A stretch of DNA of 6,635 nt from an uncultured Eubacteriales bacterium (GTDB lineage: Bacteria; Bacillota; Clostridia; Oscillospirales; Oscillospiraceae): assembly GCA_900553545.1 (NCBI GenBank), contig USDP01000088.1, forward strand, positions 1-6,635, read 5' to 3'. Below, one piece after another: positions 1 to 6,601 of the stretch. A program made the position numbers and the translations under genes. A model generated the notes under the pieces. The model was given only the letters and a program-made list of their open reading frames with translations. It had not been told where the DNA came from and searched no databases. Within the stretch, counting starts at the first letter, position 1. Every line of letters begins with the position of its first letter.

Positions 1-15
1 CCCCGCCGCAGCGGA

Positions 16-98
16 AAAGCCTTCCCCGGAGGGGAATGCTTTCGGGCGGACAGAGTCGTCCGCCCCTACAAGGACTTGCTTCTTTGGCAAAAAAAGAA
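16..98. repeat. Cluster of three small intergenic hairpins upstream of lepA
   Basis: Three inverted repeats sit close together. The first is 16-27 against 31-42 (AAAGC, mismatch, TTCCCC, loop GGA, GGGGAA, mismatch, GCTTT). The second is a perfect 8-bp stem, 44-51 (GGGCGGAC) against 58-65 (GTCCGCCC), with a 6-nt loop. The third is a 6-bp stem, 80-85 (TTCTTT) against 93-98 (AAAGAA). None is followed by a T-run on the + strand, so they are not obvious terminators. From memory, GGGCGGAC...GTCCGCCCCTACA and AAAGCC-TTCCCC...GGGGAA modules resemble dispersed intergenic repeats in GC-rich Clostridia. That family assignment is inference, but the stems are directly visible. Confidence 0.55.
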
Positions 99-107
99 CT
101 GAATGGG

Positions 108-136
108 TTCAAAAAATATTAAATATTCACTCTACT
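108..136 (+). promoter_or_regulatory. Weak candidate promoter for lepA-hemW
   Basis: The AT-rich stretch 88-156 is the only non-coding DNA in the window from which lepA-hemW could be transcribed. The best pair I find is TTCAAA (108-113, 4/6 to TTGACA) and TCTACT (131-136, 4/6 to TATAAT) with a 17-nt spacer. A TATTAA (117-122) and a TTGGCA (84-89) are also present but do not pair at a proper distance. The promoter may instead lie upstream of the window. Confidence 0.2.
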
Positions 137-156
137 TCATATTGAGGTACACATTT

Positions 157-1965
<1,809 letters not shown>

Positions 1966-1968
1966 GAT

Positions 1969-3180
1969 ATGGCTTTGAAATTCCCACAGCTCCATGTGGT
2001 GGAAAACAACAAAAAAAGTCTCGGCATCTATGTCCACATCCCGTTTTGCCGGAGCAAGTGCGAATACTGCGACTTCTATTCGCTGCCCGGCGCGCGGGAC
2101 AAGGACAGGATGGACGAATATACCGCTGCGCTCGTCGCGCACATCCGCGAGGCGGCGACCGGCGCAAACGGCTATGAGGTGGACACGGTCTACTTCGGCG
2201 GCGGCACGCCGTCGTTCTTCGGCGCGGGCGGACTGGCCCGCATCTTCGCGGAGATCGACCGGCGCTTCGACGTCAGCCGCGACGCGGAGGTCACGTTTGA
2301 GGCCAATCCGGACTCTGTGACGCTGCCGATGCTGACGCATCTGCGCCGCGCGGGCTTCAACCGCATCTCCATCGGTGTGCAGTCTGACCTCGACGAGCAG
2401 CTCAAGGCCCTCGGCCGCCCACACAACTATAAGCAGGCGCAGCAGGCCGTCAGCCTCGCGCGCCGCGCGGGCTTCGACAACCTGTCGGTCGACCTGATGT
2501 TCGGCCTGCCGAACCAGTCGCGCGAGCAGTGGATGGAGACGCTGCGCCACGTCATCGACCTCAAGGCCGACCACATCTCCTGCTACGGCCTGAAGGTCGA
2601 GGAAGGGACGAAGCTCTGGACGTATAAGGACTGCGCCAATCTCCCGGACGACGACGCGCAGGCGGACATGTATTTCTACGCAGTGCAGACGCTGGAGGAA
2701 TTCGGCTATCACCAGTACGAAATTTCAAACTTCGCAAAGGACGGCTTCATCTGCCGGCACAACATGAAATACTGGACGGGCGACGAATATCTCGGATTCG
2801 GTCCCTGCGCCGCGTCGGACTTTGCGGGCAAGCGGTTCACCATCCAGGCCGACCTGCAAAAATACCTCGACGGCGTGAAGACGAAGGGCGTCATCCTCTC
2901 CGAGTGCGACACGATCCCGCTGCGCGAGCGCGCGGGCGAATATCTGATGCTGCGCCTGCGTACCGTGGACGGCATCGAGGAGGGCGAATATACGAAATCG
3001 TTCCTTCTGCCGTTCGAGCCGCTGCAAAAGGTGCTTGAAAAGCTGGAAAAGAACGACCTCTGCGTCCAGAACGGCGGCCGCTGGCGCCTGACGCCGAAGG
3101 GCTTCATGCTCTCCAATCAGGTGATCCTGACGCTGCTCGAGGCGCAGCAGCGTTCAAAACCCCTGGCGCAGAGACGTTGA
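1969..3180 (+). CDS. hemW: Heme chaperone HemW (radical SAM, HemN-like)
   Basis: HemW is a radical-SAM protein that binds heme and delivers it to target proteins. It was long misannotated as oxygen-independent coproporphyrinogen III oxidase. The 4Fe-4S cluster motif is Cys27-x3-Cys31-x2-Cys34 followed by Asp-Phe. Having Phe36 where true HemN has a fourth Cys supports HemW over HemN. Other landmarks are GGGTP (77-81) in the TIM barrel, the HNxxYW heme-associated motif at 264-269, and a C-terminal HemN_C-type helical domain (about 300-390). The ATG is 3 nt after the lepA stop, and its ribosome binding site (GAGGAA, 1957-1962) lies inside the end of lepA. The N-terminus carries about 15 residues before the usual SLGIYVHIPFC start of the family. 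Two conserved spots vary: QSD where QSF is common, and GPCAAS (278-283) where GPGAHS is common. The length of 403 is slightly above typical. Confidence 0.93.
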   Translation: MALKFPQLHVVENNKKSLGIYVHIPFCRSKCEYCDFYSLPGARDKDRMDEYTAALVAHIREAATGANGYEVDTVYFGGGTPSFFGAGGLARIFAEIDRRFDVSRDAEVTFEANPDSVTLPMLTHLRRAGFNRISIGVQSDLDEQLKALGRPHNYKQAQQAVSLARRAGFDNLSVDLMFGLPNQSREQWMETLRHVIDLKADHISCYGLKVEEGTKLWTYKDCANLPDDDAQADMYFYAVQTLEEFGYHQYEISNFAKDGFICRHNMKYWTGDEYLGFGPCAASDFAGKRFTIQADLQKYLDGVKTKGVILSECDTIPLRERAGEYLMLRLRTVDGIEEGEYTKSFLLPFEPLQKVLEKLEKNDLCVQNGGRWRLTPKGFMLSNQVILTLLEAQQRSKPLAQRR

Positions 3181-3243
3181 GGCACAAGATATAGCGATTT
3201 TGCGTGCGGATGCGCACAAGTTCGCAATTTCCGCAAAAAAGAA

Positions 3244-3273
3244 TTGACAAACCGGGGGCAAATCCGGTATAAT
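3244..3273 (+). promoter_or_regulatory. Strong sigma-A-type promoter of the rpmH operon
   Basis: TTGACA (3244-3249) and TATAAT (3268-3273) both match the vegetative consensus exactly, with an 18-nt spacer. The predicted start of transcription is near 3280, giving a 5' leader of about 86 nt before rpmH. This is the clearest promoter in the window and fits the high expression expected for ribosomal protein L34. The genes downstream to jag are all on the same strand and closely packed, so it may drive the whole cluster. Confidence 0.9.
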
Positions 3274-3279
3274 ACTATC

Positions 3280-3306
3280 CGTATGTTCGGTGAACATACG
3301 ATTTTT
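3280..3306 (+). terminator. Perfect 9-bp hairpin plus U-run at the rpmH transcription start
   Basis: CGTATGTTC (3280-3288) pairs perfectly with GAACATACG (3292-3300) around a GGT loop, and is followed by ATTTTT (3301-3306). This has the form of an intrinsic terminator for transcripts arriving from lepA-hemW, since no other terminator is visible after hemW. It also starts almost exactly at the predicted +1 of the rpmH promoter, so rpmH mRNA would begin with this stem. A 5'-terminal stem could protect the mRNA from 5'-end-dependent decay. As DNA, the palindrome could also be an operator. Which role applies is not decided by the sequence. Confidence 0.6.
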
Positions 3307-3308
3307 GA

Positions 3309-3347
3309 CTCGCTGCGGCCGCGCAAGCGGCTGTTGAGCATATTTTT
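3309..3347 (+). promoter_or_regulatory. rpmH leader hairpin with GCAA tetraloop and U-run
   Basis: GCCGC (3318-3322) pairs with GCGGC (3327-3331) around a GCAA loop, which fits the GNRA class. The stem extends outward through 3315-3317 with 3332-3334 (including G·U pairs). After a 2-nt bulge (3313-3314) it continues through 3309-3312 with 3335-3338. A T-run (TATTTTT, 3341-3347) follows, and the strong Shine-Dalgarno AGGAGGTG (3350-3357) comes 3 nt later. The shape suggests attenuation or a ribosomal-protein leader, but I do not recognise it as a known leader class. Confidence 0.45.
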
Positions 3348-3365
3348 ACAGGAGGTGTAGAATCC

Positions 3366-3506
3366 ATGGCAACTGTTCGTACCTATCAGCCCAAGAAGCT
3401 CCACAGATCCAAAGTACACGGCTTCCGCAAGAGAATGGCTACCGCCAACGGCCGCAAGGTCCTTGCCCGCCGCCGCGCCAAGGGCAGAGCGAAGCTGTCC
3501 GCGTAA
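3366..3506 (+). CDS. rpmH: 50S ribosomal protein L34
   Basis: This encodes a 46-residue, very basic protein of the large ribosomal subunit. The L34 signature is plain: RTYQPKK (5-11), HGFRKRM (18-24), TANGRKVL (26-33), RRRAKGR (35-41) and the KLSA end. The usual length is about 44-46. The N-terminus is MATVRTYQPKK rather than the common MKRTYQP, a two-residue extension. AGGAGGTG at 3350-3357 is the strongest Shine-Dalgarno in the window and fixes the start. Use of AGA codons here differs from the CGC/CGG preference of its neighbours. It is the first gene of the rpmH-rnpA-yidD-yidC-jag cluster and lies directly behind a consensus promoter and a structured leader. Confidence 0.97.
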   Translation: MATVRTYQPKKLHRSKVHGFRKRMATANGRKVLARRRAKGRAKLSA

Positions 3507-3540
3507 GCGGGGGCTTCTACACCGCATATACAGTCACTAC

Positions 3541-3572
3541 GGGGTGAATGGAATCATGGTTCTGTTCGCCCC
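3541..3572 (+). promoter_or_regulatory. Imperfect 14-bp hairpin between rpmH and rnpA
   Basis: In RNA, 3541-3554 can pair continuously with 3559-3572 around a CAUG loop. The base is GGGG/CCCC, and the stem contains four G·U or U·G pairs. It lies in the 104-nt gap between the rpmH stop and the rnpA start. The only long T-run (3594-3599) is 21 nt further on, so it is not a standard terminator. A processing site, RNA-stability element or partial attenuator that keeps rnpA output below L34 output is a reasonable inference. Confidence 0.45.
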
Positions 3573-3610
3573 TTCTGTCTATCATCCGTTCGTTTTTTCA
3601 GGGGGCAGAT

Positions 3611-3955
3611 ATGCGCTTTTCCCATTCCCTCAAGCTCAACCACATCTTCCGTCGGCTCTATCGCAGCGGCAAAAACGCCGCGAACCGCTATCTCGTGCTC
3701 TACTGCCGGGGCAACGGCTCGAAGGGCAACCGCATCGGCATCACGGTGAACGCCAAGCTGGCGCATGCTGTACATCGCAACCGCGTCCGGCGGCAGCTGC
3801 GGGAAATCTACCGGCTGCATGAGCAGGAGTTCCAGCCCGGCCACGACCTTGTCGTGGTGGTGCGCTCGCGCGCGATCGGCGCGCCGTATGGGAAGCTGGA
3901 GGAGGCATATCTCGCGCTGGCCGCGCAGCTCGGTCTGCTGCGGGAGGATGTATGA
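3611..3955 (+). CDS. rnpA: Ribonuclease P protein component
   Basis: This is the small basic protein that binds RNase P RNA and helps it recognise and cleave the 5' leader of pre-tRNAs. The 114-residue product is the usual size. It shows the family N-terminus SLKLNHIFRRLYRSGK (6-21), the RIGITVNAKLAHAV strand-helix region (41-54), and the RNR motif with its basic helix, RNRVRRQLREIYR (56-68). A hydrophobic VVVVRSRA strand follows (81-88). I chose the ATG at 3611 because AGGGGG (3600-3605) precedes it by 5 nt and MRFSHSLKLN aligns with other RnpA starts. An in-frame ATG at 3548 would add 21 unrelated residues and lies inside the intergenic hairpin. The stop overlaps the yidD start (ATGA), suggesting translational coupling. 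Confidence 0.95.
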   Translation: MRFSHSLKLNHIFRRLYRSGKNAANRYLVLYCRGNGSKGNRIGITVNAKLAHAVHRNRVRRQLREIYRLHEQEFQPGHDLVVVVRSRAIGAPYGKLEEAYLALAAQLGLLREDV

Positions 3956-4197
3956 AGCGTGCAATGCTGGCCCTCATCCGCTTCTATCAGCGGCAGATCT
4001 CGCCGTGGTTCCCGCGGCGGTGCCGTTTTTCTCCGACCTGCTCGCAGTACGCCCTCGAGGCGATCTCACGCTATGGCGCGATGCGGGGCGGATGGCTGGC
4101 GTTCAAACGGCTGATGCGGTGTAATCCGTTCTACAAAGGCGACTACTTTGATCCGGTGCCGGAACTCCCGGCCCACCCCAAGGGAGGAAAATTATGA
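3952..4197 (+). CDS. yidD: Membrane protein insertion efficiency factor YidD
   Basis: YidD is a small membrane-associated protein (DUF37 family) that assists YidC/Sec-dependent insertion of membrane proteins. The 81 residues carry the family hallmarks: an amphipathic N-terminal LALIRFYQRQISPW segment (6-19), CRFSPTCSQYALEAI (24-38), GGWLAFKRLMRC (46-57) and a DPVPE end (67-71). Cys24, Cys30 and Cys57 are the conserved cysteines. RCNPF (56-60) replaces the more familiar RCHPF. The start codon overlaps the rnpA stop (ATGA), with GGGAGG (3942-3947) upstream. The stop overlaps the yidC start (ATGA at 4194). These overlaps and the order match the conserved bacterial cluster. Confidence 0.95.
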   Translation: MKRAMLALIRFYQRQISPWFPRRCRFSPTCSQYALEAISRYGAMRGGWLAFKRLMRCNPFYKGDYFDPVPELPAHPKGGKL

Positions 4198-5558
4198 AAA
4201 AAATCGTAGCACTGCTGCTGGTCGTTCTGCTGGCGCTGTCGCTGTGCGCCTGCACGGCGGCGACCACCCAGGACAACACCGACGCCTACGCGGGTCTCGC
4301 ACCCACAGAGGCTGCGGAGCAGGCCGCCGCGGCGACAAAGGATAGCATGAGCCTGTCTGACATTATCCGCGTCCCGTTCGGCTATCTGCTTGAGTGGCTC
4401 TACCAGTTCACGAGCAACTATGGCCTGGCGCTGATCCTGTTCTCGCTGGTCGTCAAGGTCGTTTTGCTGCCGCTGTCCATCAAGAGCAAGAAGAGCATGC
4501 TGAAGATGTCGCGCCTGGCGCCGCTGGCCAAGGCGCTCGAAGCCAAATATGGCGACGACAAGCAGAAGTATCAGCAGGAGCTGATGGCCATCTATAAGCA
4601 GGAGGGCGTCTCGACCACGGGCGGCTGCCTCTGGTCGTTCATCCCGCTGCTCATCCTGTTCCCGCTCTATTACGTCATCCGCGAGCCGCTGACCTACATG
4701 CTGCACAACTCGCGCTCGATCTCCGAAGCCATCGTGGCCTATATGCGCGCCAGCGGAGCGGATCTCGGCAAGAACAGCTACTATGCCCAGCTCGCCGCGG
4801 CAGGCCAGCTCGGCGAATTCATCCCGGAGCTGAAAGAGGTCGCGCTCTTCGCGGGCGCGAAGCTGCGCGAGATGAACTTCTCTTTCCTCGGCATCGAGCT
4901 GTCCGGCATCCCGACGTGGCGGTTCTGGACCTGTGAGGGCTGGGGTGAGATCGGCCTGTTCCTGATCCCGGTGTTCTCTGCCGGCTTCCAGGCGATCTCC
5001 ATGGTCATCAGCCAGAAGATGAACAACCAGGTCGCCACCAACGCTGACGGCGAAAAGGACGCCGCTGCTGCCAAGACTGCCAACCAGACCACGGCCACCA
5101 TGCTCATCATGATGCCGCTGATGTCGCTCTGGATCGGTTATTCCATGCCCGCCGCCATCTCCATCTACTGGATTGCGCAGGCGGTGCTCGGCATGGTGCA
5201 GGAGATCATCCTGAACAACCACTTCAAGAAAGCCTATGCCGAAGAGGACGAGATCAAGCGCAAGGCCGCAGAGATCCGCCGTCAGGCCGAGGCCGAGAAG
5301 GAACGCCAGCGCCAGCTCCGCCGCGAGCAGAACCCCGACGGCATCGTCGGCGACGTGAGCAAGAAGAAGCTGCGCCAGCAGGAGAAGGAAGCGGCGGAGA
5401 AGGCCGCGAGAGAATATGAGGCCAAGCGCAACCCGCAGGACGCCAAGGAGGAGGACAAGCCCCTCTCCGGCGACGCGGATCGTCCCTTCTGCAAGGGCCG
5501 CGCGTATGAGGCCGGCCGGTACCGCAGAAAGTCCGGCACGGATGAAACCGAGGAGTAA
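4194..5558 (+). CDS. yidC: Membrane protein insertase YidC/Oxa1 (SpoIIIJ-type lipoprotein)
   Basis: YidC inserts and folds membrane proteins, alone or with SecYEG. The N-terminus is a lipoprotein signal (KK, hydrophobic core, LCAC), with Cys20 as the likely lipidated residue. The core runs as TM1 (about 76-94) with Lys88 where many homologues have the groove Arg, a cytoplasmic helical hairpin (about 95-145), TM2 (about 146-164), TM3 (about 253-272), and TM4/TM5 (about 300-340). The FLGIELS element (231-237) precedes TM3. At 454 residues it is much longer than the roughly 260-residue Bacillus SpoIIIJ. The extra length lies in an outside loop of about 60 residues after TM2 and a highly charged, coiled-coil-like cytoplasmic tail (about 345-420), which probably contacts ribosomes. 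AGGGAGGAAA (4181-4190) is the ribosome binding site. jag follows after 3 nt. Confidence 0.95.
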   Translation: MKKIVALLLVVLLALSLCACTAATTQDNTDAYAGLAPTEAAEQAAAATKDSMSLSDIIRVPFGYLLEWLYQFTSNYGLALILFSLVVKVVLLPLSIKSKKSMLKMSRLAPLAKALEAKYGDDKQKYQQELMAIYKQEGVSTTGGCLWSFIPLLILFPLYYVIREPLTYMLHNSRSISEAIVAYMRASGADLGKNSYYAQLAAAGQLGEFIPELKEVALFAGAKLREMNFSFLGIELSGIPTWRFWTCEGWGEIGLFLIPVFSAGFQAISMVISQKMNNQVATNADGEKDAAAAKTANQTTATMLIMMPLMSLWIGYSMPAAISIYWIAQAVLGMVQEIILNNHFKKAYAEEDEIKRKAAEIRRQAEAEKERQRQLRREQNPDGIVGDVSKKKLRQQEKEAAEKAAREYEAKRNPQDAKEEDKPLSGDADRPFCKGRAYEAGRYRRKSGTDETEE

Positions 5559-5561
5559 GGT

Positions 5562-6518
5562 ATGGAAAAATTTTTGATCGCCACCGGCAAAACCATCGAT
5601 CTGGCCATTCAGGCCGCGCTCGACCAGCTGAGCATGGATCGCGATTCCGTCTCTGTGGAGGTGTTGGAAAACGCGAAGTCCGGCTTCCTCGGCATCGGCG
5701 CGCAGCCGGCCAAGGTCAAGGTCAGCTATGAAGTCCCCGATGAGGAGCCGAAGCCCGCGCTGTCCAGCGCGTCGCGCTCCAAGCCCAGGAAAGAAGCTGC
5801 GCCCGCCGCGCAGAGCGCCGACGCCCCGCGCGTGATCGCGCCCGCCGCCCCGAAGCAGGAGCAGCCGCGCGTCATCGCTCCGGCCGCCTCGCAGCAGCCG
5901 CGCCCGGAGCGCAAGCCCCGGCAGGACCGCGCCCCGCGCCCCGAGCGGAGAAACGACCGCCCGAAGCAGGATCGCCCCGCCCGCGAACCTAAGCCCGCCG
6001 CGCCTGTGGAGCCGAAGGAGTATACCCCGGCGGAGCCAGGTTCGATGGAAGAAAAGATCGAGCAGTTCGTCAAGGGGCTGCTGGAGCACATGGGCTCCGA
6101 CGCCGTGCCGCACGCGATGAAGACCGGCGAAGACAGCTATCTGGTCGATCTGGTCGGCGCCGATCTCGGCATTCTGATCGGCCGCCGCGGTGAAACGCTC
6201 GACGCCATCCAGCACCTGACGAACTACGCCGTCAACCGCGGACAGAACAAGCGCGCGCGCATCAACGTCGACGCTGAGAACTATCGCACCAAGCGTGAAG
6301 AGTCGCTCCAGCGGCTGGCCGTCAAGGTCGCGGGCAAGGTTGTCCGCTATCGCCGGAACATCACGCTCGAGCCGATGAATGCCTATGAGCGCCATGTCAT
6401 CCATGCCGCCCTTCAGGATCATCCCGACGTGACCACGTTCTCCACCGGCACCGAGCCGAACCGCCGCATCGTCGTGGCCTACAGCCGCGGCAAGGCCGTC
6501 TCCACCGACGACGAATAA
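5562..6518 (+). CDS. jag: Jag/KhpB RNA-binding protein (Jag-N, KH, R3H domains)
   Basis: Jag (SpoIIIJ-associated, also KhpB or EloR) is a cytoplasmic RNA-binding protein. In streptococci and other Firmicutes it pairs with KhpA and influences cell elongation, division and mRNA levels. All three parts are visible. The Jag-N domain is at 1-56 (ATGKTIDLAIQAAL, then VEVLENAKSGFLGIGAQPA). A disordered Pro/Arg/Ala/Glu/Gln-rich linker spans about 57-160. The KH domain has its GxxG loop as GRRG (207-210), followed by DAIQHLTNYAVN. The R3H domain has R277-x3-H281 within NAYERHVIHAAL. The 318-residue length exceeds the roughly 210 of Bacillus Jag because of the long linker, which contains a short repeat. 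AGGAG (5551-5555) overlaps the end of yidC and sits 6 nt before the ATG. The next gene in many Firmicutes is mnmE, but here an IS element begins 22 nt after the stop. Confidence 0.95.
   Translation: MEKFLIATGKTIDLAIQAALDQLSMDRDSVSVEVLENAKSGFLGIGAQPAKVKVSYEVPDEEPKPALSSASRSKPRKEAAPAAQSADAPRVIAPAAPKQEQPRVIAPAASQQPRPERKPRQDRAPRPERRNDRPKQDRPAREPKPAAPVEPKEYTPAEPGSMEEKIEQFVKGLLEHMGSDAVPHAMKTGEDSYLVDLVGADLGILIGRRGETLDAIQHLTNYAVNRGQNKRARINVDAENYRTKREESLQRLAVKVAGKVVRYRRNITLEPMNAYERHVIHAALQDHPDVTTFSTGTEPNRRIVVAYSRGKAVSTDDE
5826..5888 (+). repeat. Tandem PRVIAPAA repeat in the Jag linker
   Basis: The peptide PRVIAPAA occurs at residues 89-96 and again at 102-109 of Jag, with a 13-residue period. The codons differ at several third positions (for example GTG ATC GCG CCC against GTC ATC GCT CCG). 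This suggests an older duplication or selection on the peptide rather than a fresh slippage event. A Pro/Arg/Glu-rich low-complexity stretch follows (113-145). Confidence 0.75.
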
Positions 6519-6549
6519 GCAAAGCAATCCCCATCCGCAATGAACTGCC

Positions 6550-6592
6550 CCCCATTTGTTAGACAGTATGATATACTATCTAACAAGTGGGG
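6550..6592 (+). promoter_or_regulatory. Near-perfect 20-bp hairpin in the IS left end
   Basis: Bases 6550-6569 pair with 6573-6592 around a 3-nt GAT loop. Only one pair is a mismatch (6564/6578) and one is a wobble (6555/6587). The 3' arm ends in GGGG (6589-6592), which begins GGGGTG (6589-6594). That is the likely Shine-Dalgarno of the transposase ORF, 7 nt before its ATG. Good -10-like hexamers (TATGAT 6567-6572, TATACT 6572-6577) lie in the apical part, but neither has a convincing -35 at 16-18 nt. Confidence 0.7.
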
Positions 6593-6601
6593 TGTTTTGC
6601 T

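Noticed and set aside
103..156. Upstream ATG that would extend LepA by 18 residues
   Set aside because: No good ribosome binding site precedes it, the codons are AT-rich unlike the rest of the gene, and LepA proteins normally start near MTDLSKIRNFSI.
3204..3217. Small GTGCG/CGCAC inverted repeat after hemW as its terminator
   Set aside because: The stem is only 5 bp with no T-run after it, so it is too weak to call.
3280..3300. Palindrome with GTTC/GAAC considered as a LexA (SOS) operator
   Set aside because: The Firmicute box is GAAC-N4-GTTC. Here the half-sites are in the opposite order (GTTC-N3-GAAC), and a box cannot be assembled on either side.
3181..3365. Replication origin beside rpmH
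   Set aside because: No TTATCCACA-like boxes, no AT-rich unwinding region and no dnaA are seen. The space is accounted for by the promoter and two hairpins.
3117..3527. A 136-codon open frame on the minus strand across the hemW-rpmH gap
   Set aside because: It runs antisense through the rpmH promoter, leader and coding region, with no ribosome binding site or recognisable motif.
3548..3610. Upstream ATG that would extend RnpA by 21 residues
   Set aside because: It lies within the intergenic hairpin, its GGGGTG is too close to the ATG, and the extension does not resemble RnpA. The ATG at 3611 has a better-placed site.
4143..6527. A 794-codon open frame on the minus strand opposite yidC and jag
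   Set aside because: It spans three unrelated genes antisense, with low-complexity composition and no motif. It is a codon-bias artefact of GC-rich genes.
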